Source: Neoaquamicrobium sediminum
GTDB lineage: Bacteria > Pseudomonadota > Alphaproteobacteria > Rhizobiales > Rhizobiaceae
DNA length: 64,000 nucleotides
Direction of reading: 5' to 3'
NCBI RefSeq assembly: GCF_013240295.1
Contig: NZ_JABETK010000002.1
Location: 1-64,000 of the forward strand
Position numbers and translations under genes: made by a program. Of the stretch, positions 40,541-49,772 are shown in pieces; position 1 is the first letter of the stretch, and every line of letters begins with the position of its first letter. The notes beneath the pieces are model-generated. The model searched no databases. It saw only the letters and a program-made list of their open reading frames with translations, and was not told the DNA's origin.

Positions 40541-41026
40541 ATGAGGAAATGGGCTGCGGTCCTGGCGATGACGCTTGCCACCACTTTTGTGGCTTCGGCG
40601 CAGGATGCCGATGTCGACGCCTACGTGCAGGCGTTCTGCAGCCTGCGCGAAGCCGATGGCGGCGCGGCGCGGATCTATCTGCTGAGCCCCGGTCTGACCG
40701 AAGTGGTGACGGCCGCGCTGGAGAAGAACGCGGCGATACAAGCCGAAACGCCTGACGAGAAGCCGCCGCTGGGCGATGGCGTTCCCTATCAGGGTTTCCA
40801 GGACTACGCGCCGGTCTGCGAACCCGGCAAATCCGTCGCGGAAGGCGACAAGGTTGTAGCCGAGGTGAAATACGCATTTCCGGACCAACAGGACGCCGAC
40901 GCGATGGACCGGCTGGTGCTCGTGAAGGGCGAGGGTGAGGTCTACGTGATCGACGATATCCGCTATGGTGCGGAGGGCGACGAGAACACGCTGCGCAGCG
41001 CGCTTGCCGGTGCCTTCGCCGACTAG
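40541..41026 (+). CDS. secreted hypothetical protein
   Basis: 161-residue protein with a clear signal peptide (MRKWAAVLAMTLATTFVASAQ, cleavage after about residue 20) and an acidic alpha/beta domain containing two cysteines. Periplasmic location is predicted. I do not recognise the family. It follows the thiolase-SDR pair by 18 bases and precedes the AraC regulator, so it may share their transcript. Confidence 0.7.
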   Translation: MRKWAAVLAMTLATTFVASAQDADVDAYVQAFCSLREADGGAARIYLLSPGLTEVVTAALEKNAAIQAETPDEKPPLGDGVPYQGFQDYAPVCEPGKSVAEGDKVVAEVKYAFPDQQDADAMDRLVLVKGEGEVYVIDDIRYGAEGDENTLRSALAGAFAD

Positions 41027-41063
41027 CATCCGCAAGGCGGTGGCAATCGACCGGAGAAGAGGA

Positions 41064-41862
41064 ATGCTGACGTCACGCGAGCCGGAGAAGGAAGCGGCGA
41101 AACTCGTCATCGACCGGCTCTGGTGCGTAAATGATCCGACCTCGGACGGCTTCGAGACGCTGCTGCCATCGGGCCGGGCGCAGATCATCTTCAGCTTTCA
41201 AGTTCCGCTCGATGAGCATGACCCGACAGCGCCGCAACCCCGCGCCGGCTCGCTGCATGTGCTGCAGGGGCCATCGACGCAGCCGCGCCGCATAGCGCGC
41301 GCGTCGCAGGTGTCGTCCTGCGGCGTGAGCCTCCGGCCGGGCGGTGCAGGCGCGCTCTTTGGCCCGGTGATCGACCAGACGACCGATAAGGTCATCGACC
41401 TCTCCCGCTTTTGGGGTGATGAAGCCGGGCAGATCCAGAAGCGGTTGAAAGCACTCGAATCGCATGATGCACGCCTCGATCTCCTCGAAGCGGAAGTCGA
41501 AAAGCCGCCTGCGCGACTTGGCAGCCGCCGCGCTGCTGGCCCGCGGCATCGAGCGCATGAGGAAGGGTGTCGCTATCAAGGACGTTTGCGCGGGCGAAGG
41601 GCTTTCACCGTACGTCTTCAGGAAACTCTTCGTCGCCAATGTCGGCATGACGCCGAAGCGCTATCTCAGGATCGCGAGGTTCCGCGACGCGCTCGGGCGT
41701 CTCACGCCGGCTTCCTCACTGTCCGACCTGGCATTCGATGCGGATTTCGCAGACCAGTCGCACATGACGCGCGAGATCGAACAGTTCGCGGCCATGACGC
41801 CCGGTCGCCTGCGCGCGAGCAATCGACCCTATGCCGGCCACGTTCGCGATCCTTCCGCGTAG
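41064..41862 (+). CDS. AraC-family transcriptional regulator (frameshifted)
   Basis: About 265 residues when read across one break. The N-terminal part (LLPSGRAQIIFSF...) resembles the sensor domain of short AraC regulators that open with a Leu-Pro-x-Gly segment. It ends at LLEAEVEK, and the C-terminal AraC DNA-binding domain (GVAIKDVCAGEGLSPYVFRKLFVANVGMTPKRYLRIARFRDAL) is in another frame. Removing one C at 41505-41506 joins them as EKRLRDLAAAALLARGIERM. The start at 41064 has GGAGAAGAGG upstream. The two VOC genes downstream are plausible targets. Confidence 0.78.
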
Positions 41863-41932
41863 CTTTTCGTTCAAGACGCATCACTGCTCATGACGCTAAT
41901 GCCGGGCCCCTCAGTAGCTGCAGGAGATCGCC

Positions 41933-42339
41933 ATGCCAGATGTTGCCAGCCCACGGGCGGCCTTTCCCCGCCTGATCGTTCGTGACGCCGATGCCGCGAT
42001 CGGCTTCTTTGAAAAAAGGCACTTGGGGCCCGGCTCATCGAACGCTTTGCCGAGCCAGGCGGACGTGTGGCCTTTGCCAGATTGGCCTCGGGAGATTTTA
42101 CCTTTTCACTGAGCGAAGAGGTGCCCGAATGGGGATGGACCTCGCCGATCACGCTGGGCGGTTCTCCGGTCCTTATGCAACTTGACCTGGACGACTGCGA
42201 CGCTGTCGCTGCTCGGATGGAGGCCGAGGGCGCGGAGATCGTCATCCCGATCAAGGATCGTCCTTATGGCAAACGGGAAGGTCGGCTGCGCGACCCTTTC
42301 GGCCATCTTTGGATTCTCAGCCGGGAGCTGACGGCATGA
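41933..42339 (+). CDS. VOC/glyoxalase-fold protein (frameshifted)
   Basis: About 135-residue VOC protein. The N-terminal half (MPDVASPRAAFPRLIVRDADAAIGFFEK) and the C-terminal half (LIERFAEPGGRVAFARLASGDFTF...) are in different frames. One extra A in the A-run 42012-42017 joins them as FEKKALGARLIERF. The C-terminal DPFGHLWIL is the usual second metal/fold motif of PhnB-like proteins. The start has CAGGAGAT upstream. Function unknown; the stop overlaps the next VOC gene. Confidence 0.78.
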
Positions 42340-42689
42340 TGGTTCTACGCATCGTTCCGAACATCGCGGCCGAGAAGGTTGCCGAGGTTCGCGACTTCTA
42401 CACCGAGCTCTTCGGGCTCGAAATAGTTATGGATTTCGGCTGGATCGCGACGCTTGCCACCGATGCCGCCACGAACCCGCAGGTCAGTATCATGTCGGTA
42501 GGTGGTTCCGGCGCGCCGGTTCCCGACCTTTCGATCGAGGTCGACGACGTAGACGAAGCCTATCGCCGCGCTATCGCGATGGGATGCACGATCATTCATG
42601 ACCTGACCGATGAGCCGTGGGGTGTGCGGCGTTTCTTTACCGAGGATCCGACCGGCAAGCTGCTCAACGTGCTCTCGCACCGGAAATGA
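42336..42689 (+). CDS. VOC/glyoxalase-bleomycin resistance-fold protein
   Basis: 117-residue VOC protein (VPNIAAEKVAEVRDFYTELFGLE; C-terminal RRFFTEDPTGKLLNVLSH). Candidate fold residues are present, but the metal ligands are not the full glyoxalase I set, so enzyme activity cannot be claimed. ATG overlaps the stop of the preceding VOC gene, so the two are translationally coupled and may form a heterodimeric or sequential pair. Confidence 0.85.
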   Translation: MMVLRIVPNIAAEKVAEVRDFYTELFGLEIVMDFGWIATLATDAATNPQVSIMSVGGSGAPVPDLSIEVDDVDEAYRRAIAMGCTIIHDLTDEPWGVRRFFTEDPTGKLLNVLSHRK

Positions 42690-42692
42690 GGC

Positions 42693-43442
42693 CTACCAGA
42701 TGTCGGCGACGCCAATGCTGCCCAATGCCGGCACCTTGAGCGCCGGGTTCACGAAGTCGACGCCGGCGACGACACCGAGCAGATGGACCTCCAGCCCGCT
42801 CCGCGCCCCTAGGGCGAAACCGGCCAGGCCGCCCAGCGTGACATGAAGGTCCCGCCGATCGGGCGCCAGCCGCACGGAGGCAAATCCGGGGGCATAGTCG
42901 CGCCCGGTCGCGTTTGGCGGTAGCCTGATGCCGATGCCGGGGACCTCTCGCAGCACATGGGCGACGAAGCTGTTCGAGTTCGGCCCCGGCCAGATGCGAT
43001 AGCCGCCATTGTTACGCCAGGGGTAGTCGGCAATCGCCGCTTCGACCTGCGGAATGAGACGCTCAGCCTCTTCGCCGGTGATGGAATGGACGAAGAAGGG
43101 CCGGTTCGAGTACCAGTGCGCGTCGGCGGGATAGCCGTTGCGCCGGATCGGCATACCCCAGCCGACCTTGTCGTAGCGCTCGTAGTTCGCCTCGCCGGGG
43201 CGCTTGATGACGATCCAGCTATGCACGGCGAGAGCACCCTTGAGCCCACCAGTGCGCGCCGCCAGCACATGGATGGCGGCCCCGGGCGCCTGCGCGGGCG
43301 GAAGCACGCCACTGGACTGCCAGTTTGCGGCACGCCATGAGGCCGGACGGTCCAGCATCGCCCACCAGGCCGAGGTGGCGGCGACGGGCAACAGGAACAC
43401 GACCACGAAGACGGCGAATGTGCCCTTGAGAATCTGGAACAA
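42693..43442 (-). CDS. DUF3750 family protein
   Basis: About 249 residues with one N-terminal membrane helix (FAVFVVVFLLPVAATSAWW) and a conserved periplasmic domain (HSWIVIKRPGEANYERYDKVGW, PWRNNGGYRIWPGPNSNSFVAHVLREVPG), typical of DUF3750. Function unknown. No ATG fits; I propose the TTG at 43442. The frame extends far upstream into the divergent asparaginase gene, but that part has no homology and is rejected. Confidence 0.75.
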   Translation of the reverse strand: MFQILKGTFAVFVVVFLLPVAATSAWWAMLDRPASWRAANWQSSGVLPPAQAPGAAIHVLAARTGGLKGALAVHSWIVIKRPGEANYERYDKVGWGMPIRRNGYPADAHWYSNRPFFVHSITGEEAERLIPQVEAAIADYPWRNNGGYRIWPGPNSNSFVAHVLREVPGIGIRLPPNATGRDYAPGFASVRLAPDRRDLHVTLGGLAGFALGARSGLEVHLLGVVAGVDFVNPALKVPALGSIGVADIW

Positions 43443-43508
43443 GCGAAAGCCTTTGCGTCGAACGGTATCAGAGATTACAGCCTCGGAACGCGAAATTCCG
43501 GTGAGATA

Positions 43509-44513
43509 ATGGCAAATCCAGTCCTCGTTGAAGTCACGCGCGGTAACATCGTCGAGAGCCGGCATCGCGGCGCGGCCATGGTGGTCGATGCCGACGGCAA
43601 GGTGGTGCTCTCGATCGGCGATGTCGAGCGTCCGGTTTTCCCTCGATCGGCGGTGAAATCTATACAGGCACTGCCGTTGTTGGAATCGGGCGCCGCCGAC
43701 GCTTACGGATTCGGTGAACGCGAGATCGCGCTGGCCTGCGCGTCGCATTCGGGCGAGCCGGAACATGCCGCGCTCGCGACCGCCATGCTTGCAAAGGCCG
43801 GGCTGGACGAAACGGCACTGGAGTGCGGCGCGCACTGGCCGTCTGGGCAGGAGGCGGCGCTGGACCTTGCTGCCGGCGGCGGAAAGCCCGGAGCCCGGCA
43901 CAACAACTGCTCCGGCAAGCATTCAGGATTTTTGTGCACCTGCCGCCATGTCGGCCTGGAGCACAAGGGCTACGTGCGCGCCGGGCATTCGCTGCAGGAG
44001 ATGGTGCGTGAGGCGATGGAGGCGGTGACCGGGGCCGCTCACGGCGCGGATGTCTGCGGCACCGATGGCTGTTCGATCCCGACCTATGCGGTGCCGCTGA
44101 AGAACCTCGCGCTCGGCTTTGCCCGCATGGCGACGGGGCAGGGGCTCGGGACGGAGCGGGCGCGCGCTGCAAGGCGCATTCTGGCCGCCTGCATGGCGGA
44201 ACCGTTTTATGTTGCGGGCACCGACCGACTGGATACCCGCCTGATGAAGGCTACGGCCGGCCGAATCATGGTCAAGACCGGCGCAGAGGGCGTTTATTGC
44301 GCCGCCGTGCCCGAGCTTGGTCTGGGCGTCGCCATCAAGTGCGACGATGGCGCTGGCCGGGCCGCCGAGGTGGCGGTGGCAGCCATCCTGGCGAAGTTGT
44401 TGGCAGACAATGCCGAACTGGCAGGCGCTTTCCGGGATATGGCAAATCCTGTGCTGCGCAACTGGAACGGGATACAGGTCGGCCGGCTGAGGCCGACTGC
44501 CGAGCTTGTCTAG
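43509..44513 (+). CDS. L-asparaginase, rhizobial (class 3, ReAV-like) type
   Basis: 334-residue asparaginase of the Rhizobium etli type, structurally unrelated to E. coli asparaginases and related to serine beta-lactamase-like folds. Residues matching the ReAV catalytic and zinc sites are all present, shifted by one: Ser47 and Lys50 (RSAVKS), Cys134 and Lys137 (NNCSGK), Cys188 (CGTDGC). It deaminates asparagine to aspartate and ammonia in the cytoplasm. Its stop shares the sequence CTAG with the stop of the convergent TIGR03808 gene. Confidence 0.9.
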   Translation: MANPVLVEVTRGNIVESRHRGAAMVVDADGKVVLSIGDVERPVFPRSAVKSIQALPLLESGAADAYGFGEREIALACASHSGEPEHAALATAMLAKAGLDETALECGAHWPSGQEAALDLAAGGGKPGARHNNCSGKHSGFLCTCRHVGLEHKGYVRAGHSLQEMVREAMEAVTGAAHGADVCGTDGCSIPTYAVPLKNLALGFARMATGQGLGTERARAARRILAACMAEPFYVAGTDRLDTRLMKATAGRIMVKTGAEGVYCAAVPELGLGVAIKCDDGAGRAAEVAVAAILAKLLADNAELAGAFRDMANPVLRNWNGIQVGRLRPTAELV

Positions 44514-45883
44514 CTCACGAGATTACGCTCGACCCTCAGATGGGCGAAGCGGGTATCGTCGTCGCCGGCGAGATCGCCTGTGGCGGGATCGGCCCAGCGG
44601 TATCCGACCACCCCGCGCTCCACGGCTTCGATGATGTTGTCGGCGACAATCGCCGAACCAGCGCCTTCGACCACCGAGACGGCGATGCCTTCGCCCGCCA
44701 TGCGGATGACATTGCCGGTCGCAGCTACATTGCGCAGGAACGGTCCCCAGCCGAGCATCATGCCGTAGCGGGGTGCTTTCTCGATCACGTTACCGCTGAC
44801 AGCGGCTTCGGCCTCGACGCTGATGCCGATGCCGAAACCGACGGCCTCGAAGGCTTCGTAAGGAGCTTCATCGACGAGGTTTCGCACGATGTTGCCGTTG
44901 CAAACGGCCATGCGGCCACCCTCGTTGGAATTGGCGATGGATATGCCGACTGCCGCCCCGTCGACGATATTGGAACTAATGACAGCCCCTTCGAACGAGA
45001 ATTCGGAGTATATCGCCGTTTCTCCCGAGCGCAGGCACTGGTTGCCGGTGATGTGGACGTTGCCGGCGCTGTTCGCGCGAATGGCCGAGAAGGCGCAGTC
45101 GGCAACGTGGTTGTTCGAGACGATGACGTTGTCGGCGCGGAAGACATTGATGCCGTTGCCATATTGGCCGGTACCGCCGCTGCGCGCGCCGATCCGCTCG
45201 ATGCGGTTGTTGATGACGATCGAACCGTCGCCCGCCGCCTCCCAGCGATGCACGAGAATGCCGCCATCGGCACAGTCGGCGACGACGTTCGATGCGATCC
45301 GCATCCGGCCGGCTTCGACGCTATAGAGCGCGTACTCGGCAGCACCCGTGATCGTCGATCGCTCGACGGAGCCCGAGACGCGCTCTAGCGCGATTGCCGA
45401 GCGCGCGCTGTCGGTCACTTCGCACCGGTCCATGGTGAAGGAAGCCACACGGCGCATCTCGACCAGCGCCTGGGCCTGTTCGCCGAGCGGCCGGTTGGCA
45501 CCGTCGATCGAGAAGCCCGTGAGGTCCACGGTAGAGGCGTCTTCGGCGGCGAAAAGGAAGCCGCCGCCACCATAGACGATACGGGTCGTGCCCGGCACGC
45601 CGATCAGCCGCGTTTCGCGCGGGAAGCGGATGTTGGAGACGACATAATCGCCCGGCGGCAGGAATACGGGCGCGCCGCGCTCGTCGGCCGCGTCGAGCAT
45701 CTTCTGGAAATTGCGGCTCTGGTCGTCGACAGCGCCGGGCCGGACGCCGAATTCTTCCGCGTTGATGGAGCCGCGGATGGCGGCCGTCACGGTCAGGTCC
45801 GACAGAGGTGAAGCCATCGCGCGCGTTGCCAGCCCGCCAAGCGCGAGGCCAATACCTGTTGCGAGAAACTTCCGTCTGTCCAT
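44510..45883 (-). CDS. TIGR03808 family Tat-exported parallel beta-helix protein
   Basis: 457-residue protein with a twin-arginine signal (MDRRKFLATGIGLALGG) and a series of right-handed beta-helix repeats (IASNVVADCADGGILV, VIVSNNHVADCAFSAIRA, VHITGNQCLRSGETAIY and so on) from about residue 100 to 440. This is the pattern of the uncharacterised Tat-exported repeat family found in rhizobia. Export to the periplasm is predicted. The fold is shared with pectate lyases and C5-epimerases, but catalytic residues cannot be assigned. Confidence 0.88.
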   Translation of the reverse strand: MDRRKFLATGIGLALGGLATRAMASPLSDLTVTAAIRGSINAEEFGVRPGAVDDQSRNFQKMLDAADERGAPVFLPPGDYVVSNIRFPRETRLIGVPGTTRIVYGGGGFLFAAEDASTVDLTGFSIDGANRPLGEQAQALVEMRRVASFTMDRCEVTDSARSAIALERVSGSVERSTITGAAEYALYSVEAGRMRIASNVVADCADGGILVHRWEAAGDGSIVINNRIERIGARSGGTGQYGNGINVFRADNVIVSNNHVADCAFSAIRANSAGNVHITGNQCLRSGETAIYSEFSFEGAVISSNIVDGAAVGISIANSNEGGRMAVCNGNIVRNLVDEAPYEAFEAVGFGIGISVEAEAAVSGNVIEKAPRYGMMLGWGPFLRNVAATGNVIRMAGEGIAVSVVEGAGSAIVADNIIEAVERGVVGYRWADPATGDLAGDDDTRFAHLRVERNLVS

Positions 45884-45991
45884 CTTCGATACAATCCCGT
45901 CCTGTCAGACAAGCCGAAGCATGAAGCGTGCCATGCGTCGGTGGATCGGCTCGCGCTTGCCGATTCCGGGGTTCGGACCTAGATTCACTCC

Positions 45992-46459
45992 ATGAGCAGA
46001 GCTTTTACCCGAGAAGACGATGGCGACGGCGCGCTGCCCGATATTGGAGAGCGGCCCGTCAGCCAACACCGAAACCTGGTGACCCGCGAAGGGCTTGCCG
46101 CGATCGATCACGAAGTCACGCGATTGCGCGAAGAGCTCGCACGCGCGGAGGCGGAAGGCGTGCGCGAACGCATAGCGCTCGTTTCGCGAGATCTGCGCTA
46201 TTGGAATGCACGGCGCGAAACGGCCGAACTGTCAGAGCCGCATGACGACAAGGTCGTACGTTTCGGCATGCATGTCATTATCGTCAACGACGACGATGAA
46301 CGGCGCACCTGGAAAATCGTGGGCGAGGACGAGACGGACGTCTCAGCCGGCAAGATTTCCCACGTTTCGTCAATGGCACAGGCGCTTTTCGGCAAGAGCG
46401 TCGGAGACGTCGTGACCGTTAGCGGCAAGGATTGGGAAATCGTCGAACTCGGCCTTTAA
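45992..46459 (+). CDS. GreA/GreB-type transcription elongation factor family protein
   Basis: 155-residue protein. N-terminal coiled coil (LVTREGLAAIDHEVTRLREELARAEAEG, about residues 29-75) and C-terminal FKBP-like Gre domain (FGMHVIIVNDDDERRTWKIVGEDETD...). It is in the GreB-like rhizobial group, distinct from GreA. The acidic tip of the coiled coil is not clearly DxxE, so transcript-cleavage stimulation is not certain; it might instead bind the RNA polymerase secondary channel as a modulator. Confidence 0.85.
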   Translation: MSRAFTREDDGDGALPDIGERPVSQHRNLVTREGLAAIDHEVTRLREELARAEAEGVRERIALVSRDLRYWNARRETAELSEPHDDKVVRFGMHVIIVNDDDERRTWKIVGEDETDVSAGKISHVSSMAQALFGKSVGDVVTVSGKDWEIVELGL

Positions 46460-46483
46460 GGCGTGTCGCGATAACAGACCAAG

Positions 46484-47908
46484 TCAATCGTCCAGAAGCG
46501 CATCGAGACGCACGGGCGGCAGCTTCTCGCAGAAGACCACCCCGTCCGATGGGGGATTGCGGCGCTCCGTTGAAAGCGTCGGCGCGGCGCCCTCGTCTGT
46601 ACCCTGCCCGTGCAGCGTGGTGCCGACGATCTTCAAACGGTCATCGCGCAAACGCTGGGTGCGTCTTTCGCGCGCCTCGACAACCCGCTTCTGAAGCCGA
46701 CCAGCAGCGAGACTGGCAAGCAGACCGCCTTCGGATTCGATCTGCCGGAATTCCTCCCAGGCTGCCTCGCACAGCGAAGCGGTGAGGATATCCAGGTCTT
46801 CGGAGCCGGTCTGCGGATCGCCGAGCAGGCTGAGATTGGTCTCGTTCGCCAGAATGAGCTGCGCATTGCGTGCAAGCCGCCGCGCTTTGGATTCCGGCAA
46901 TCCGTGTGGAAGCGTATGCGGCAGCACGCTGATTGTGTCGGCCCCGCCAGCCGCCGCGGCGAACGCTGCCAGCGTAGAGCGCAGAATGTTCGTCTCGACA
47001 GCCCGCGCACTCATCATCCTGTACGACGTTTCGACGTGCACCTTGGTCGGCGAAGGCGGAATACCGCATGCTTCCTGCGCCTTGGACCATAGCTTGCGCA
47101 GAGCCCGCACCTTCGCGACCGACAGGAACTGATCCTGGTCGACGGACAAGGCGAAACCGATGTGAGGCGTAGCATAGACAAGCGGCTGGCGCGCTTCCTG
47201 GAACATGCGCAGGTGAGAGACGGCACTGGCCAGCATCGCGCCGAGCTCCTGTGCCTCCGTCGCGCCGGCGTTGTGGAACACGCGGCCGTCAGCCTCCAGA
47301 AGCACAGCCGGAATGCCCATGCCGAAGAAATGCGCCAGCGATTGCGGCATTGATGCCTGCAAGGCCTCGATCGACATCCGCAGACTGCCGTTGCCGGCAA
47401 AGATGGCGGCTGGATCGATGCCGAAGGACAGTCCCAAACGCGTCGGGTCAACCTTCTTGCGGCGCATCAGTTCGACGATCCAGTCGACGGACGCGCGGCT
47501 CGACGGATGAACGTCGATGCGCAGATAGATCCTGTTCAGGGGAATGTTGTGGAGGGCTGCTGCAAGCGCCTCGGGCTTGGCAGGAAGGCCGAAGCCGAAA
47601 GCGTTCGGGGCATCCTCGAAGACGATTGCCAGGCCGGTTGCCCCGTTGGCGATGTCTTCCTGAGCCTGCGCATTCGCACGCTTGGCATCCGAATCGTCTA
47701 CGCGCTGCACGACGGTCCATCCTGCCGCCGCTCGTGACATCAGCCCAGGCCGAGACCGGTCCTGCCTGATGCTTTCGAATTGCAGGTCGGCATAGGATGG
47801 CACTGCGGGCGCTTCGGTGTGCGCAGCCGTGGGGCCACGCACCGATTCCAGCCATTGCGAACGGCCGATCGGCGGAAAACTGCCGGTATTTATGATTGCA
47901 GCTTCCAT
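46484..47908 (-). CDS. methylmalonyl-CoA mutase-like small subunit (MutA type)
   Basis: 474-residue protein with the methylmalonyl-CoA mutase barrel (SYADLQFESIRQDRSRPGL..., TPHIGFALSVDQDQFLSVAKVRALRKLW, VHVETSYRMMSARAVETNILRSTLAAFAAAAGGADTISVLPH) but no C-terminal B12-binding DxHxxG domain. This matches the non-catalytic beta (small) subunit that pairs with MutB. No large-subunit gene is in the window next to it. The start at MEAAIIN (47908) has GGGAG upstream; 47920 is possible. Confidence 0.85.
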   Translation of the reverse strand: MEAAIINTGSFPPIGRSQWLESVRGPTAAHTEAPAVPSYADLQFESIRQDRSRPGLMSRAAAGWTVVQRVDDSDAKRANAQAQEDIANGATGLAIVFEDAPNAFGFGLPAKPEALAAALHNIPLNRIYLRIDVHPSSRASVDWIVELMRRKKVDPTRLGLSFGIDPAAIFAGNGSLRMSIEALQASMPQSLAHFFGMGIPAVLLEADGRVFHNAGATEAQELGAMLASAVSHLRMFQEARQPLVYATPHIGFALSVDQDQFLSVAKVRALRKLWSKAQEACGIPPSPTKVHVETSYRMMSARAVETNILRSTLAAFAAAAGGADTISVLPHTLPHGLPESKARRLARNAQLILANETNLSLLGDPQTGSEDLDILTASLCEAAWEEFRQIESEGGLLASLAAGRLQKRVVEARERRTQRLRDDRLKIVGTTLHGQGTDEGAAPTLSTERRNPPSDGVVFCEKLPPVRLDALLDD

Positions 47909-48146
47909 GCCTGCTCCCATCTCCGCCTTATGGCGAGCGTCGTCGCAAGTTTAGGATGCACGCCAGCTTGCTGCAATGCGAAGCGGCACCCCCGATAGGC
48001 TTATCACGGCTGATGACGGCATTTCATGAACGCGTGTGTTCATTCGGCAACGGCTAGCATCATCCGCATTGGCAGGGTCCGCCGGGGTGGCTATACCGGC
48101 TGGGCAGCCCGTGCCGGCCACGGAAACGATAGCGGAGAGGGAACTC

Positions 48147-49709
48147 ATGTGGGACGAGCAGCAGAAGAGCATATTTCTGGGGGCCAGTCGCAAGCCGGAT
48201 GACAGCTATCAGCAGCCCGAGGAATTACTGCTGAAGTTCGGCAATCGCCACGGGCTCGTGACTGGCGCGACCGGCACCGGCAAGACGGTGACCCTGCAGA
48301 TCCTGGCAGAAGGTTTCTCCAATGCGGGTGTTCCGGTCTTCTGCGCCGACATAAAGGGCGACCTGTCCGGCATAGCAATGATGGGCGAGGCCAAGGACTT
48401 TCTGCTGAAGCGCGCCGAAACGATCAAGCTGGAGCCGTATGAGTTCGGCGAGTTTCCGGTCATCTTCTGGGACCTGTTCGGCGAGCAGGGGCATCCGATC
48501 CGGGCGACCGTTTCGGAAATGGGACCGCTGCTCCTGTCGCGCCTGATGAACCTCTCCGAGGCGCAGGAAGGCGTCATGAACATTGCCTTCCGCATCGCCG
48601 ACGAAGAAGGCCTGCTGCTCCTCGATATGAAAGACCTGCAGGCGATGCTGGCCAACATGGCCGAACGTGCGTCGGAGATCGGTGCGCGCTACGGCAACGT
48701 ATCGCGGCAGTCGGTCGGCGCGATCCAGCGCCAGCTCCTGGTGCTGGAACAGCAGGGTGGTACCTACTTCTTCGGCGAGCCGGCGCTGAAGATCAGCGAC
48801 ATCATGCGCACCACGCGCGACGGGCGCGGCGCGATCAACGTGCTGGCAGCCGACAAGCTGATGATGAATCCGCGGCTTTATGCAACCTTTCTGCTCTGGC
48901 TGCTCTCCGAACTGTTCGAGGAACTGCCCGAGGTCGGCGATCCGGACAAGCCGAAGCTGGTGTTCTTCTTCGATGAGGCGCACCTGCTGTTTGACGAAGC
49001 GCCGCGCGCGCTGGTCGAACGCGTCGAGCAGGTGGTGAGGCTGATCCGCTCGAAAGGCGTGGGCGTTTATTTCGTCACGCAAAACCCGCTGGATGTGCCG
49101 GAAACGGTGCTGGCGCAGCTCGGCAACCGCATCCAGCATGCCCTGCGCGCCTATACGCCGCGCGAGCAAAAGGCGGTGAAGACGGCCGCTGATACGTTCC
49201 GCCCCAACCCGGATTTCAATTGTTTCGAGACCATCACCCAACTCGGCACCGGCGAGGCGCTGGTTTCGACGCTGCAGGAAAAAGGCATCCCCTCGATGGT
49301 GCAGCGCACGCTTATCCGGCCGCCTTCTGCGCGGATGGGTCCGATCACCCCGGACGAGCGCAAGAAGGTGATGGGACTGAGCCCCGTGGCTGGCCAATAC
49401 GATCAGGCCGTGGACCGCGAGTCGGCGTACGAACTTCTTCAAAAGAAGGCCGAGGAGGCAGCCAAGACCGCCGAGCAGGAAGAACGACAGGCCGAGAAAG
49501 AAGCCGCGAGCGAAGGCGGTTCCGGCTGGACGCTACCCGATTTTGGCGGCTCCAGTGGCGGAAAAGCGCCGCGTAAGACTTCCGGACGTAGCGGCTACCA
49601 GCGTCAGACCGTGACGGAAGCCGCCATCAAGTCAGTCGTGCGCACGGTTGGTTCGACGCTCGGCCGCGAACTTGTCCGCGGTATTCTGGGCAGCTTGCGC
49701 AAGCGGTAG
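48147..49709 (+). CDS. HerA-like ATPase, DUF853 family (helicase HerA-like)
   Basis: 520-residue ATPase of the HerA/FtsK superfamily, DUF853 branch. Walker A is GATGTGKTVT (about residues 38-47); Walker B is the VFFFDEAHLLF stretch; a NPLDVPETVLAQLGNRIQHALRAYTPRE segment is conserved. It has an alanine/glutamate-rich linker and a C-terminal basic helix. Typical members are cytoplasmic; the role in DNA metabolism or as a motor is not established. The start at MWDEQQKSIFLG has GGAGAGGGAAC upstream; the longer in-frame start is rejected. Confidence 0.9.
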   Translation: MWDEQQKSIFLGASRKPDDSYQQPEELLLKFGNRHGLVTGATGTGKTVTLQILAEGFSNAGVPVFCADIKGDLSGIAMMGEAKDFLLKRAETIKLEPYEFGEFPVIFWDLFGEQGHPIRATVSEMGPLLLSRLMNLSEAQEGVMNIAFRIADEEGLLLLDMKDLQAMLANMAERASEIGARYGNVSRQSVGAIQRQLLVLEQQGGTYFFGEPALKISDIMRTTRDGRGAINVLAADKLMMNPRLYATFLLWLLSELFEELPEVGDPDKPKLVFFFDEAHLLFDEAPRALVERVEQVVRLIRSKGVGVYFVTQNPLDVPETVLAQLGNRIQHALRAYTPREQKAVKTAADTFRPNPDFNCFETITQLGTGEALVSTLQEKGIPSMVQRTLIRPPSARMGPITPDERKKVMGLSPVAGQYDQAVDRESAYELLQKKAEEAAKTAEQEERQAEKEAASEGGSGWTLPDFGGSSGGKAPRKTSGRSGYQRQTVTEAAIKSVVRTVGSTLGRELVRGILGSLRKR

Positions 49710-49721
49710 CGCTAATAAAGA

Positions 49722-49747
49722 AGCGGCGGAGCGCTGACTCCGCCGCT
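49722..49747. terminator. intrinsic terminator hairpin after the HerA-like gene
   Basis: Stem AGCGGCGGAG / CTCCGCCGCT with a 6-base loop (CGCTGA), between the convergent HerA-like and L,D-transpeptidase genes. There is no T-run on the plus side; on the minus side it is followed by CTTTATTA. Confidence 0.7.
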
Positions 49748-49772
49748 GAACTCTCACCTGCGCATCATCACT

